A stretch of 27,216 nt of DNA from JAICUY01 sp035708065 (GCA_035708065.1 DASSTC010000022.1:1-27216); one strand, 5' to 3'. Shown: positions 1 through 7,718, numbered from the stretch's first letter. Notes: generated by a model not told the origin, from the sequence alone. Numbers and translations: made by a program.

Positions 1-1478
1 GTGTCGATCTGTGCTCGCTGCAGCTTCCCGGAGTAGTCGATGTACACGCTCTTCCACTCGCTGAAGAAGTCGAGGGCCGCTTGCCCGACCTCGCGATGGC
101 CGTTGCCGGTCGCCTTCGTGCCGCCGAACGGCAGGTGCGCCTCGGCGCCGATGGTGCCGTGGTTCACGTAGCCCAGGCCGGTGTCGAAGTCGCGAATCGA
201 GCGGAACGCCAGGTTGATGTCGCGGGTGAAGAGCGACGACGACAGGCCGTACTTCACCGAGTTCACCACGCGCACCGTCTCCTCCCACGAGTCGACGGGG
301 ACGACCGTGGCGACCGGGCCGAAGATCTCCTCCTGGGCGATGCGCGCGTCGTACTTCGCGTTGGCGAAGATCGTCGGCTGGAAGAACGAGCCCTTGGCCA
401 GGTCGCCCTCGCGCGCCGGCTCGCCGCCGATCACCAGCTCGGCCTCGTTGCGCCCGATCGCCGCGTAGGAGGCGATCTTGTCCACGGCGGCATCGTTGAT
501 GACCGGACCGACGTCGGTGGTGTCCTTCAGCCCGTCCCCGAGCACCAGCTTCCCGACGCGGTCACGCAGGCGCGACACGAACTCGTCGTGGATGGACCGA
601 TGCACGATCAGCCGTGACGCGGCCGTGCAGCGCTGGCCGGACGTGCCGAACGCGGACCAGATGACTGAATCCAGGACCAGGTCGAGGTCGGCGTCCTCCC
701 AGACCACGATCGGGTTCTTGCCGCCGAGCTCCAGCGAGACGCGCTTCAGCGTCTTCGCCGCGCGGGTGCTGATCTCGACGCCGGTCTCGGTGTGCCCGGT
801 GAAGCTGATGACGCGCACGTCGGGGTGGTCGACGATCGCATTGCCGACCTCGCCACCCGAGCCGGTCACCACGTTGATCACGCCGTCGGGGATGCCGCCC
901 TCGGCCAGCAGCTCGATGAAGCGGACCATGCAGGCCGGCGTGTCGGACGCGGGCTTGATGACGGCCGTGTTGCCGCAGATCAGCGCCGGGAACAGCTTCC
1001 AGCCGGGGATGGCGACCGGGAAGTTCCAGGGCGTGATGATGCCGACCACGCCGATCGGCCGGCGGATGGCCATCGCGAACTTGTCCGGCATCTCCGACGG
1101 CACGGTCTGGCCGAACATGCGCCGACCCTCGCCGGCCATGTAGTAGGCGACGTCGATCGCCTCCTGCACGTCGCCGCGTGCCTCGGTGAGCACCTTGCCC
1201 ATCTCGCGGGTCATGAGCCGCGAGAGCTCCTCCTTGTGCTCGGCCAACAGCCGGGCGACGCGGAACAGGATCTCGCCGCGCTTCGGCGCCGGCATGAGCG
1301 ACCAGGCGGGGAAGGCGCGCTTGGCGGCCTCCACCGCCGCGTCGACGTCCACGCCGGAGGACGCGGGAAACGTCCCGACGACGTCCTCGTGGTTCGCGGG
1401 GCTGACGCTGGTGAAGGTGGCGCCCGAGCGGGCATCGACCCACTCGCCGCCGATCAGGTTGCGGTACGTATCGGACAC
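1..1478 (-). CDS. NAD(P)+-dependent aldehyde dehydrogenase, 3' end cut by window edge
   Basis: Oxidises an aldehyde to the carboxylate with NAD(P)+; cytoplasmic. About 492 codons are visible and no stop occurs before the edge, so only a few C-terminal residues are missing compared with the usual 480-500. Reading from GTG at 1478, the protein begins VSDTYRNLIGGEWVDARSG. It has the cofactor-domain motif ITPWNFPVAIPGWK, the general-base region SLELGGKNP and the catalytic Cys284 in FGTSGQRCTAASR, and ends with the family motif LPFGGTKATGNGHREVG. The overall pattern resembles the alpha-ketoglutarate semialdehyde (2,5-dioxovalerate) dehydrogenase group, but the substrate cannot be fixed from sequence. 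GTG 1478 is preferred because GAGGAG lies 11 nt upstream. It is transcribed alone, away from fumC's 3' end, and its only visible neighbours give no pathway context. Confidence 0.93.
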   Translation of the reverse strand, partial: MSDTYRNLIGGEWVDARSGATFTSVSPANHEDVVGTFPASSGVDVDAAVEAAKRAFPAWSLMPAPKRGEILFRVARLLAEHKEELSRLMTREMGKVLTEARGDVQEAIDVAYYMAGEGRRMFGQTVPSEMPDKFAMAIRRPIGVVGIITPWNFPVAIPGWKLFPALICGNTAVIKPASDTPACMVRFIELLAEGGIPDGVINVVTGSGGEVGNAIVDHPDVRVISFTGHTETGVEISTRAAKTLKRVSLELGGKNPIVVWEDADLDLVLDSVIWSAFGTSGQRCTAASRLIVHRSIHDEFVSRLRDRVGKLVLGDGLKDTTDVGPVINDAAVDKIASYAAIGRNEAELVIGGEPAREGDLAKGSFFQPTIFANAKYDARIAQEEIFGPVATVVPVDSWEETVRVVNSVKYGLSSSLFTRDINLAFRSIRDFDTGLGYVNHGTIGAEAHLPFGGTKATGNGHREVGQAALDFFSEWKSVYIDYSGKLQRAQID

Positions 1479-1546
1479 GGGCTGACGGTCTCCTCAGGGC
1501 ACGCGCGGGGCGCGCGCATCGGTCAAACGAAGGATTGGGTGGCTCG

Positions 1547-1552
1547 ATTGTA
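1547..1552 (-). promoter_or_regulatory. candidate -10 box for the aldehyde dehydrogenase
   Basis: The minus strand reads TACAAT here, one mismatch from the TATAAT consensus, about 68 nt before the GTG at 1478. No convincing -35 hexamer is seen at the expected spacing. The 241-bp gap (1479-1719) around it holds no supportable gene. Confidence 0.35.
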
Positions 1553-1719
1553 GCCCTGCTCGAATCCCGCCCGAGCCGGGACATTCGCCCCTAGCGCTCG
1601 CCGCCGACGGCGCCCAGCATGGAGGCACAAGTGAAGACCGCCGTGGTGGGCGTATCTGTTTCGTATGTACGGGGCTGAAGTAGTGGCACTCCCACCGCGA
1701 CGGAACGAGGGACGCCGGG

Positions 1720-3129
1720 TCAGGAATGATCCGGCGTTTCGCGTGTCGGCTGGGTCATCGCCAGGACGTCGAGCGCCTGGTCGAGCTGCGCCTCGCTGAG
1801 GTCGCCTCGTTGGAGGTAGCCGCGCTCCAGCACGACCTGGCGAATCGTCTTGCGCTCCGCGAGCGCCTGCTTCGCCACCTTCGCCGCCTCCTCGTAGCCG
1901 ATGTACCGATTCAGCGGCGTGACCACGCTGGCGCTGCTCTCCGCGTATTCGCGGGCGCGCTCCACGTTGGCGGTGATGCCGTCGACGCATCGGTCCGCGA
2001 ACAGGACCGATGCGCTGGCCAGCAGGTCGATCGACTGCAGCAGGTTGTGACCGATGACCGGCAGCATGACGTTGAGCTCGAAGCTGCCCGATGCGCCGGC
2101 GAACGCGATGGTGGCGTCGTTGCCGATGACCTGCGCGCAGACCATGAGCAGCGCCTCGGCGATCACCGGGTTCACCTTGCCCGGCATGATGCTGCTGCCC
2201 GGCTGAAGGTCGGGCAGCGCGATCTCCGCCAGCCCGGCGCGCGGCCCCGAGTTCATCCAGCGGATGTCGTTGGCGATCTTCACCAGGCCGACGGCGATCG
2301 TTCGCAGCTGCCCGGAGAGCTCGACGAGCGAGTCCTGGGTGGCCTGCGCCTCGAAGTGGTTGCGCGCCTCGGTCAGCGGCAGGCCCGTCTCGCCGGCGAG
2401 CCTGTCGATCACTTCCGCCGCCCAGCCGGCGGGCATGTTGATCCCGGTGCCGACCGCGGTACCGCCGAGCGGCAGCTCGGCGACGCGCGGCAGGCTGGCC
2501 TCGACACGCTCGATGCCGTAGCGCACCTGCGCGGCGTAGCCGCCGAACTCCTGGCCGAGCGTCACCGGCGTGGCGTCCATGAGATGCGTGCGTCCCGATT
2601 TCACGACGTCCGCGAACTCAGCGGCCTTGCGCTCCAGGCTCGCGGCCAGATGGTCGAGGGCGGGAACCAGGTCGGCGGTCAGCGCCTCGGTCGCGGCGAG
2701 GTGGATCGAGCTCGGGAACACGTCGTTGCTCGACTGGCTGGCGTTGACCTGGTCGTTGGGATGGACCTTGGTGCCGGTCGCCGCGCCGGCGAGCGTGGCG
2801 AGCACCTCGTTCATGTTCATGTTCGAGCTGGTGCCCGAGCCGGTCTGGAACAGGTCGATCGGGAACTGCGCGTCCCACTGGCCGTCGGCGACCTCCTGGG
2901 CAGCCGCGCGAATCGCCCGGGCCATGTCCGGACCGATGATCCCGCGCCGCGCGTTCACCTCGGCGGCTGCAGCCTTGATCAGGGCGAGGGCGCGGATCTG
3001 GCGTCGCGGCAGCCGCTCGCCGGAGATCGGGAAGTTCTCGACCGCGCGCTGGGTCTGCGCCGCCCAGCGGGCGTCGGCCGGGACGCGGACCTCGCCCATC
3101 GAGTCGTGCTCGACGCGAACGTCGCTCAT
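1720..3129 (-). CDS. fumC: class II fumarate hydratase
   Basis: Catalyses the reversible hydration of fumarate to L-malate in the TCA cycle; cytoplasmic homotetramer in this superfamily (fumarase/aspartase). The 469-aa length is normal. The superfamily signature GSSIMPGKVNP is present, as are the substrate-binding stretches GSGTSSNMNMNEV, NDQVNASQSSNDVFPS and KSGRTHLMDATP, so all active-site regions look intact. The start ATG (3127-3129) overlaps the stop of the upstream DUF309 gene as ATGA, so translation is probably coupled. The open frame continues upstream to 3441, but that extension lies inside the DUF309 gene and is not fumarase-like. It is the last gene of the adenosyltransferase-DUF309-fumC operon. 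No clear hairpin terminator follows. Confidence 0.96.
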   Translation of the reverse strand: MSDVRVEHDSMGEVRVPADARWAAQTQRAVENFPISGERLPRRQIRALALIKAAAAEVNARRGIIGPDMARAIRAAAQEVADGQWDAQFPIDLFQTGSGTSSNMNMNEVLATLAGAATGTKVHPNDQVNASQSSNDVFPSSIHLAATEALTADLVPALDHLAASLERKAAEFADVVKSGRTHLMDATPVTLGQEFGGYAAQVRYGIERVEASLPRVAELPLGGTAVGTGINMPAGWAAEVIDRLAGETGLPLTEARNHFEAQATQDSLVELSGQLRTIAVGLVKIANDIRWMNSGPRAGLAEIALPDLQPGSSIMPGKVNPVIAEALLMVCAQVIGNDATIAFAGASGSFELNVMLPVIGHNLLQSIDLLASASVLFADRCVDGITANVERAREYAESSASVVTPLNRYIGYEEAAKVAKQALAERKTIRQVVLERGYLQRGDLSEAQLDQALDVLAMTQPTRETPDHS

Positions 3130-3551
3130 CGGCTCCAGTCGGGCTCGTCCTCGGCGTACTTGATCACCGGCGGGATCAGGTACGGCAGGAAGCCGCGCCG
3201 CAGCTCGGCCAGCATCCTCTCGCTGGCGCCAAGCAGCTCGTTGACCACGATGCCGCGATGCTTGGGAAGGTACGGGATGAGCCGCTCGATCCCCTCGCCG
3301 AGCTTGTTCCGCGCGCCGCGCGCGTTGCGTTGCTGAAGGTGCAGCAGGCCGGCGGCGATCTGGATCAGACCCTGGTAGAAGTCGCGCTCCTCGTCGGGCG
3401 CGGCGCGCCACAGCGTCTCCCACGCCTCGTGCGCGTGCCAATAGCGGACGCCGTTGAAGAGCGAGACGCCCTCCTTGAACAGTCGCTCGGCTTCCGCCGG
3501 ATCCAACGGCGCCGTGCGGCCGCGTGGCAGGTCGGCGGTCTGGTCAGTCAT
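3126..3551 (-). CDS. DUF309 domain protein
   Basis: A 141-aa protein of the DUF309 family, whose function is not established. The family pattern is clear: HAHEAWETLW at residues 39-48 and FYQGLIQIAAGLLHL at 58-72, followed by a helical segment with GARNKLGEGIERL. It is probably an all-helical soluble protein. The ATG at 3551 gives a sensible N-terminus and overlaps the adenosyltransferase 3' end by 8 nt; its stop overlaps fumC's ATG as ATGA. The frame is open to 3617, but that would push the start further into the upstream gene. Position between a cobalamin adenosyltransferase and fumarase gives no firm clue to its role. Confidence 0.88.
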   Translation of the reverse strand: MTDQTADLPRGRTAPLDPAEAERLFKEGVSLFNGVRYWHAHEAWETLWRAAPDEERDFYQGLIQIAAGLLHLQQRNARGARNKLGEGIERLIPYLPKHRGIVVNELLGASERMLAELRRGFLPYLIPPVIKYAEDEPDWSR

Positions 3552-4134
3552 CGCTCGTGATCGTAGCAGCCGGGTTGCCGCGGTCGGCACGCTCGTGGAC
3601 CGGACGGAAGCCGCCATCGGCCGCTCGGGCCATCACGAACAGCAGGTCGGCCAGGCGGTTGAGATAGGGCACCACCTGCGAGTCGGGCAGGCCTCCCTCC
3701 GCCGCCAGGGCCACGGTGCGGCGCTCCGCGCGGCGCACCGTCGTTCGCGCCAGGTCGAGCGCGGCGCCGGCCATCGACTCGCCGGGGATCACGAACTCCT
3801 TGGGCATCGGGTAGCCGGACTCGAGCGCGTCGATCTCGTGCTCGAGCGCGGTCACCATGGCAGCCGTCACCCGCGAGACGCCGTCGCTCAGGCGCTTGCG
3901 GCGCTCCACGTGGGTTGCCAGCTCGGCGCCGACCACGAAGAGCTCGCGCTGCAGGCGCAGCACCAGGTCGGAGAGCCCGCCGGCGGGCAGCGCCGCGCGC
4001 GCCAGACCGAGTGCCGAGACGCCTTCGTCGGTGGTGCCGTAGGCATCGGTCCGCAGGTCGGCCTTGCTGATCCGGTCACCACCGAAGAGCAGGCCCGTCG
4101 TTCCCGTGTCGCCTTTACGGGTGTAGATGCGCAT
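3544..4134 (-). CDS. pduO: PduO-type cob(I)alamin adenosyltransferase
   Basis: Transfers the 5'-deoxyadenosyl group of ATP to cob(I)alamin to form adenosylcobalamin, the cofactor of methylmalonyl-CoA mutase and class II ribonucleotide reductase. The 196-aa length suits the single-domain PduO family. The N-terminal ATP-binding loop is MRIYTRKGDTGTTGL, the conserved basic segment TVRRAERR lies at 132-139, and the C-terminal motif YLNRLADLLFVMAR at 157-170 matches the family's NRLSDLLF motif. It is the first gene of a three-gene operon with DUF309 and fumC. No other cobalamin synthesis gene is present, so it may serve salvage. A TACCAT box lies 7 nt before the ATG and there is no Shine-Dalgarno, which fits a leaderless mRNA. 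Confidence 0.94.
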   Translation of the reverse strand: MRIYTRKGDTGTTGLLFGGDRISKADLRTDAYGTTDEGVSALGLARAALPAGGLSDLVLRLQRELFVVGAELATHVERRKRLSDGVSRVTAAMVTALEHEIDALESGYPMPKEFVIPGESMAGAALDLARTTVRRAERRTVALAAEGGLPDSQVVPYLNRLADLLFVMARAADGGFRPVHERADRGNPAATITSDD

Positions 4135-4141
4135 CGGTCCA

Positions 4142-4147
4142 ATGGTA
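4142..4147 (-). promoter_or_regulatory. leaderless-type -10 box for the adenosyltransferase operon
   Basis: The minus strand reads TACCAT, then 7 nt, then ATG. This TANNNT box at 6-7 nt recurs at other operon-leading genes in the window and places the transcription start at or next to the start codon. It sits in the 50-bp divergent gap shared with the response regulator. Confidence 0.55.
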
Positions 4148-4184
4148 GGTCGCGCGCTGGCAACGAGCCTGCATTGGCTGCGGC

Positions 4185-4610
4185 ATGAGCGACAAGCCGA
4201 CGACCGATGCCCGGGCGAAGCGCATCCTGGTCATCAACGACACCCAGGAGATCCTCGAGCTGTTCGAGGAGATCCTCACCGCGATGGGCCACGAGGTGAC
4301 GCTCCTGAGCTACGCCCCCGACGAGCTTCGCCAGATCGAGGAGGCGGATCCGGACCTGGTGATCGTCGACTTCGTCATCGGCGGCCGTGAGATGGAGGGC
4401 TGGCAGCTGCTGCAGAAGATGCGCATGAATCGCAGCACGCAGCACATCCCGATCATCGCCTGCACGGCGGCGCAGCAGGCCGTGCGCGAGCAGGAGGGCT
4501 ATCTCACCCAGCAGGGCATCGCCATCGTCCTGAAGCCGTTCAACGTCGTTCAGCTGGAGAACGCGGTGCGGATGGCGCTCAAGGTGAACGAGAGCAGCGC
4601 GAACCAGTAG
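4185..4610 (+). CDS. single-domain response regulator (REC)
   Basis: A 141-aa stand-alone receiver domain without an output domain, of the CheY/Spo0F type, so it probably acts by protein-protein contact in a phosphorelay. The phospho-acceptor is Asp62 (DLVIVDFVIGG), with the switch Thr94 (IIACTAA) and Lys117 (VLKPF) in place. The usual acidic pair is Asn18-Asp19 (VINDTQE), so one of the two Mg2+ acids is replaced by Asn, which occurs in some receivers. No histidine kinase is nearby, so the partner is unknown. It is divergent from the adenosyltransferase operon (50 bp) and convergent with the DUF59 gene, ending only 12 bp away. The ATG at 4185 has no obvious Shine-Dalgarno or TANNNT box. Confidence 0.9.
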   Translation: MSDKPTTDARAKRILVINDTQEILELFEEILTAMGHEVTLLSYAPDELRQIEEADPDLVIVDFVIGGREMEGWQLLQKMRMNRSTQHIPIIACTAAQQAVREQEGYLTQQGIAIVLKPFNVVQLENAVRMALKVNESSANQ

Positions 4611-4622
4611 GGGCTGCGGCTC

Positions 4623-4913
4623 TTAGAAGAGGCCCGGGGGCGGCTCCCAGCGATCGGCGAGGAGGGTGACCTTGACGGGAGGCCCGACGATCTGCTCGGT
4701 GCGAGTCTTCACGTCCTGGATCAGCTCGCCGGCCCATGGGCAGAACGGCGTGGTGAGCACCATCTTGATCTCGGTTGGGATGTCGCCCGATCCGATCTCG
4801 ACGTGCTTGATGAGATCCAGGTCCACGATGCTCATCCCGATCTCCGGGTCGTAGATGTCGTAGAGCGCGGTCATCACCTCGTCGACCTTCTCGAGGTTGG
4901 AGTCGATGGTCAT
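4623..4913 (-). CDS. MIP18/DUF59 family Fe-S cluster assembly factor
   Basis: A 96-aa protein of the MIP18/DUF59 family (relatives: SufT, PaaD, the N-terminus of ApbC/Mrp), which helps mature Fe-S proteins. The N-terminal half has the family signature ALYDIYDPEIGMSIVDLDLI, and TTPFCPWAG carries the conserved reactive Cys, here preceded by Phe where TTPGCP is usual. It sits 9 nt after the PIG-L stop and could be co-transcribed. However, a TAAACT box whose first three bases are that TAA stop codon stands 6 nt before its ATG, so it probably also has its own leaderless transcript. No suf genes are adjacent, so the specific client protein is unknown. Confidence 0.88.
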   Translation of the reverse strand: MTIDSNLEKVDEVMTALYDIYDPEIGMSIVDLDLIKHVEIGSGDIPTEIKMVLTTPFCPWAGELIQDVKTRTEQIVGPPVKVTLLADRWEPPPGLF

Positions 4914-4919
4914 GGCTGC

Positions 4920-4925
4920 AGTTTA
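4920..4925 (-). promoter_or_regulatory. leaderless-type -10 box for the DUF59 gene
   Basis: The minus strand reads TAAACT-gcagcc-ATG. The TAA of the box is also the stop codon of the upstream PIG-L gene. The 6-nt spacer is identical to the one before the nucleoside hydrolase at 22536. Confidence 0.5.
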
Positions 4926-5645
4926 GACCAAGCGCGTGTCGAACTCCGGATGGGGTGCCTGGACGACCGGTCGCACCCGGGTATACCCCTCGAACAGCTC
5001 GCCGCGTTCCTCGAGCGCGGTGCGCAGCATGGCGAGCTGCTCGGCGGCATCGGTCTGGCTGGCGTGGCACTCGAGTGCGCCGAGCTTTCGACCGGCAACC
5101 GCGGTGACGTCGATCCGATGCGTCGCGCCCTGCTCCTCCGCCGAGAGATCGAAGGTCTCGCCGCCCGGCGAGAAGACGGGCGAGACGACGTAGATCGCGT
5201 GCGGCGCGATGCCATGCTCGGCGAGCCGCTCCACGGCCCACCGCGTGGCGCTGCCGACGACCATGTGGTCGGCGTGGCCGGTGACGCCGTGCGGCCCGAA
5301 GGTGATCACCGCGTCCGGGCGCCGGTCGGCGAGCCAGGTTGCGATCTCGCCGACGAGCTGATCGAACGGCGCGTCGGCCACCGCACCGTCGGCGTAGCCT
5401 TCGAGCAGGGTGACCTCGTCGAGGCCGATCTTCGCGGCGGCGCAGCGCATCTCGTCCTCGCGCAGCGCAGCCAGATCGTCGTCCGGCACCCCGTCGGCGT
5501 TCCCCGCCTCGCCACGCGTGACGAGCAGCAGCCGGGTCAGTCGGCCGGCGTCATGCGCCAGCGCCAACGCGCCGGCGCAGCCGAAGCTCTCGTCGTCAGG
5601 ATGGGCGAAGACGGCCGCCAGGCCGCCCGTCGGGTTGGCGCTCAC
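4923..5645 (-). CDS. PIG-L/LmbE family zinc deacetylase
   Basis: Metal-dependent N-deacetylase of the PIG-L (LmbE) family, which includes MshB and BshB of mycothiol and bacillithiol synthesis and GlcNAc-PI deacetylases. The 240-aa protein has the zinc/catalytic motif AHPDDES (His15, Asp17, Asp18) near the N-terminus and a second motif GPHGVTGHADH, with His127 the likely third zinc ligand. The start is GTG at 5645, supported by GAGGAGG 4 nt upstream and by a GTGA overlap with the stop of the preceding gene. The substrate is not determined by sequence; a thiol-sugar or amino-sugar conjugate is plausible. It is followed after 9 nt by the DUF59 gene. Confidence 0.92.
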   Translation of the reverse strand: MSANPTGGLAAVFAHPDDESFGCAGALALAHDAGRLTRLLLVTRGEAGNADGVPDDDLAALREDEMRCAAAKIGLDEVTLLEGYADGAVADAPFDQLVGEIATWLADRRPDAVITFGPHGVTGHADHMVVGSATRWAVERLAEHGIAPHAIYVVSPVFSPGGETFDLSAEEQGATHRIDVTAVAGRKLGALECHASQTDAAEQLAMLRTALEERGELFEGYTRVRPVVQAPHPEFDTRLV

Positions 5646-6115
5646 CGGACCTCCTCGGGACTCGATTGATCGTCGTGGTCGTGGTCGTCGTCGTCGTCGT
5701 CATCGTCGTCATCGGAGAGCAGCGTCCAGCCGTTGCGACGTACCGCCTCGCGCATCGTACGCAGGACGTTGAGCTTGGCGTCGGACACCTCGGTGACGAA
5801 GCGCCGGGTCCCCGCCTCGTCGAGCGCCGTCCCCGGACGCTGGCTGCCACGTCCGACATTCAGCCAGGCGAGGTGGTAGCGGTCCATGCGGCCCCAGACG
5901 CGTTCGAGCAGCTCGTCCGAGTTGACCAGCCACATCCGGAACCGGTTCCAGTCCGGATCGGCCAGCAGCCCCTCGCCGGTCGCGATCAGGTCGCCGGTGA
6001 TCTCCAGGAAGCGGCGACGGGACATCACCACCCGCCGTCGCACGGGCTCACGCCGGCGCGACGCGGCTCGCGACGTGGCCGGGGCAGGGGAAGCGGTCGG
6101 CGGGATCCGGGTCAC
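5642..6115 (-). CDS. hypothetical protein with C-terminal poly-Asp/His tail
   Basis: I do not recognise the family. The 157-aa reading from GTG 6115 has a basic, Arg-rich N-terminal stretch (about residues 1-35), a helical central part (MSRRRFLEITGDLIATGEG onward, with WLVNSDELLERVWGRMDRYH) and an acidic tail of ten consecutive Asp (about 135-144) followed by HDHDD. The tail could bind metal ions or basic partners. The frame is open to 6184. GTG 6115 is chosen because TATACT stands 7 nt before it, as at other leaderless starts here; an internal ATG at 6025 is the alternative and would drop the basic segment. Its stop overlaps the PIG-L GTG (GTGA), so the two are probably coupled. Confidence 0.7.
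   Translation of the reverse strand: MTRIPPTASPAPATSRAASRRREPVRRRVVMSRRRFLEITGDLIATGEGLLADPDWNRFRMWLVNSDELLERVWGRMDRYHLAWLNVGRGSQRPGTALDEAGTRRFVTEVSDAKLNVLRTMREAVRRNGWTLLSDDDDDDDDDDHDHDDQSSPEEVR
5670..5713. repeat. GAC/GTC trinucleotide tract encoding poly-Asp
   Basis: Plus strand shows a run of gtc/gtg/gtcat triplets (for example gtggtcgtggtcgtcgtcgt) coding on minus for the Asp/His tail. Synonymous and His interruptions are few, so slippage is possible in steps of one residue without frameshift. Confidence 0.7.
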
Positions 6116-6122
6116 GGCGTCG

Positions 6123-6128
6123 AGTATA
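6123..6128 (-). promoter_or_regulatory. leaderless-type -10 box for the poly-Asp protein operon
   Basis: The minus strand reads TATACT, then 7 nt, then GTG at 6115. It is the box closest to the TATAAT consensus in the window and decides the GTG start. Confidence 0.5.
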
Positions 6129-6156
6129 GGCAGCCGCGTGTCCGCAACCTCGTTCG

Positions 6157-6162
6157 TACTAT
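6157..6162 (+). promoter_or_regulatory. candidate -10 box for the GGDEF-like gene
   Basis: TACTAT on plus, about 39 nt before the ATG at 6202, leaving a short leader without a clear Shine-Dalgarno. It lies back to back with the minus-strand TATACT box at 6123-6128. Confidence 0.3.
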
Positions 6163-6201
6163 TGCCGCAGGGGTCGGGCAGCACCGAGACTCGCGGTGCT
6201 C

Positions 6202-7662
6202 ATGAGCACCATCACGGCCGTCGGCGTTGCGCGGCGCGCCGCCTTCGCGGCGGCGCTGCTCGTGCTGCCGCTCGCCCTCCTGGCGGCGCTGCGAACACAG
6301 CCACCCTGGCCGCTCGACGCCAACGCCACGCTCGCCTGGTCCGCGCCGATCACGGCCGCCATCGTCGCGTCCACGGGTGCGGCGGCCGTCCTGGTGGCGC
6401 TGGCCGGCGCGCTGAGCGATCGCGGCGCGGCCGGCTATCTCAATGCGGCCGGCAAGGGCGTGCTGGCCGGCACGTACCTGATCGAGGCGCTCGCCGGTCC
6501 CGCATCGGCCGGCCAGGTGCCGAGCGCGGCAAGCGCGGTCGGTGGCGTGATCGCGGCGCTGCTGCTCGTGGGGGGCGGGGTGCTTGGCCTGCGCCGAACG
6601 CGGTTGGTGCGCGGCCCGATCCAGGTGGTCGCCGTCGTCGTCCTGTTCGTCATCACCGAGCTGGGGCTCGGCGTCGTGGCGCTGGCCATGGCCGACGGCT
6701 TCCGGCGACCGGACGAGCTCATCCTGCGCCTGGTCGGCGCGGGACTGCTGGGGATCACCGCCGTCGTGGTCAGCCTGCATGCGCGACACGCCCTCTCGCC
6801 GGCGCTGCTCGCCGTCGGCACGCTGATGCTGGCCTTCGCACGCGTGGGCTCGGCCGACGTGCTGCTCGCGCTGGCGACCCTTGCGGCCGGCATGGGCGTC
6901 TTCGTCTTCCACCACCTGGGGATCCGTGTCGCGGGTGCGACCGAGGACGACGACCTGCCGGTGCCGCTTGACGAGGAGCTCGACCGGGAACCGGCCGGCG
7001 AGCGCCGCCTCATCGAGCGCATGGCGCGCGAGCTCCACGGCACGATCAACGAGCTGATGCAGGCGCGACGGACGATCGAGCTGCAGCGCATCGAGCTCGA
7101 GCGTGCCGCCACCCTCGACGAGCTGACCGGCGTCGCCAGCCGCGGGGCGATCCTCGAGCGGCTGCGCTTCGAGGCGGCCGAGGCTCGCCGGTACGACCAT
7201 CCGGTGGCCGTGCTCCTGCTCGACATCGACGGGCTCGCCGAGATCAACCGTCACCATGGCCTGGTCATCGGCGACGCGGTCCTCCGCGAGGTTGCGCTCC
7301 GCCTGCGCCTGCGCGTGCGCGAGGCCGATGCCATCGGTCGCACCGGCGACGACGCCTTCCTGGCGATCCTGCCCCATACCGATGAGCGCGGCGCTGCCGT
7401 CTTTGCCGACACGCTCCGCCAGCGCATCGGTCATCGCGAGATCCTGACCGATGCCGGGGCATTGAGCCCCACCGTCTCGATCGGGGTGGCGATCGTTCGG
7501 CCCGGCACCGACCTCGATGACGAGGACGTGCTGGCCAACGCGATCGAGGCGCTCAGCTCGGCTCGCGCGGCCGGTGGCGACCGCATCGCCTTCGACCGGG
7601 CGCATGGCCTGGCTCGCCTGGAGGAGAGCGGGCCGGCGCGGGACGTATCGCCCGGCGCCTGA
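6202..7662 (+). CDS. membrane protein with degenerate GGDEF domain, intact I-site
   Basis: A 486-aa protein: an N-terminal membrane region of about 7-8 helices (residues 5-245), a charged helical linker likely to be coiled coil (250-310), and a C-terminal GGDEF-type domain from TLDELTGVASR onward. The metal-binding Asp341 (LLLDIDG) is present, but the GG(D/E)EF signature is GDDAF (382-386), with the second Gly changed to Asp and the catalytic Glu to Ala. Diguanylate cyclase activity is therefore unlikely. The allosteric I-site RxxD (Arg373-Asp376) is kept exactly five residues before the signature, so the domain could bind c-di-GMP as a receptor. The ATG at 6202 is used; a GTG at 6196 is an alternative. 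It is followed in the same direction by thyX. Confidence 0.88.
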   Translation: MSTITAVGVARRAAFAAALLVLPLALLAALRTQPPWPLDANATLAWSAPITAAIVASTGAAAVLVALAGALSDRGAAGYLNAAGKGVLAGTYLIEALAGPASAGQVPSAASAVGGVIAALLLVGGGVLGLRRTRLVRGPIQVVAVVVLFVITELGLGVVALAMADGFRRPDELILRLVGAGLLGITAVVVSLHARHALSPALLAVGTLMLAFARVGSADVLLALATLAAGMGVFVFHHLGIRVAGATEDDDLPVPLDEELDREPAGERRLIERMARELHGTINELMQARRTIELQRIELERAATLDELTGVASRGAILERLRFEAAEARRYDHPVAVLLLDIDGLAEINRHHGLVIGDAVLREVALRLRLRVREADAIGRTGDDAFLAILPHTDERGAAVFADTLRQRIGHREILTDAGALSPTVSIGVAIVRPGTDLDDEDVLANAIEALSSARAAGGDRIAFDRAHGLARLEESGPARDVSPGA

Positions 7663-7674
7663 CGGGCCGATATA

Positions 7675-7718
7675 CACAACATATCCACCCCTCGACGGTC
7701 GAGGCACCACATGTTGTG
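7675..7718. repeat. nested inverted repeat upstream of thyX
   Basis: Outer arms cacaacat (7675-7682) and atgttgtg (7711-7718) are perfect 8-bp complements. They enclose a perfect 7-bp inverted repeat cctcgac-g-gtcgagg (7690-7704). It starts 13 nt after the GGDEF gene's stop, so it may be a terminator hairpin without a T-tract, an operator, or both. Confidence 0.6.

Noticed and set aside
1726..3336. Very long plus-strand open frame opposite fumC, and similar frames opposite the DGC-like, cyclase and liu genes
   Set aside because: High GC content creates long antisense frames; their Arg/Ala/Gly/His-rich translations show no domains and they overlap clear genes completely.
1720..3441. Longer fumarase with a 104-residue N-terminal extension
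   Set aside because: The extension is Arg-rich shadow sequence of the overlapping DUF309 gene; fumarase homology begins at the ATG at 3129.
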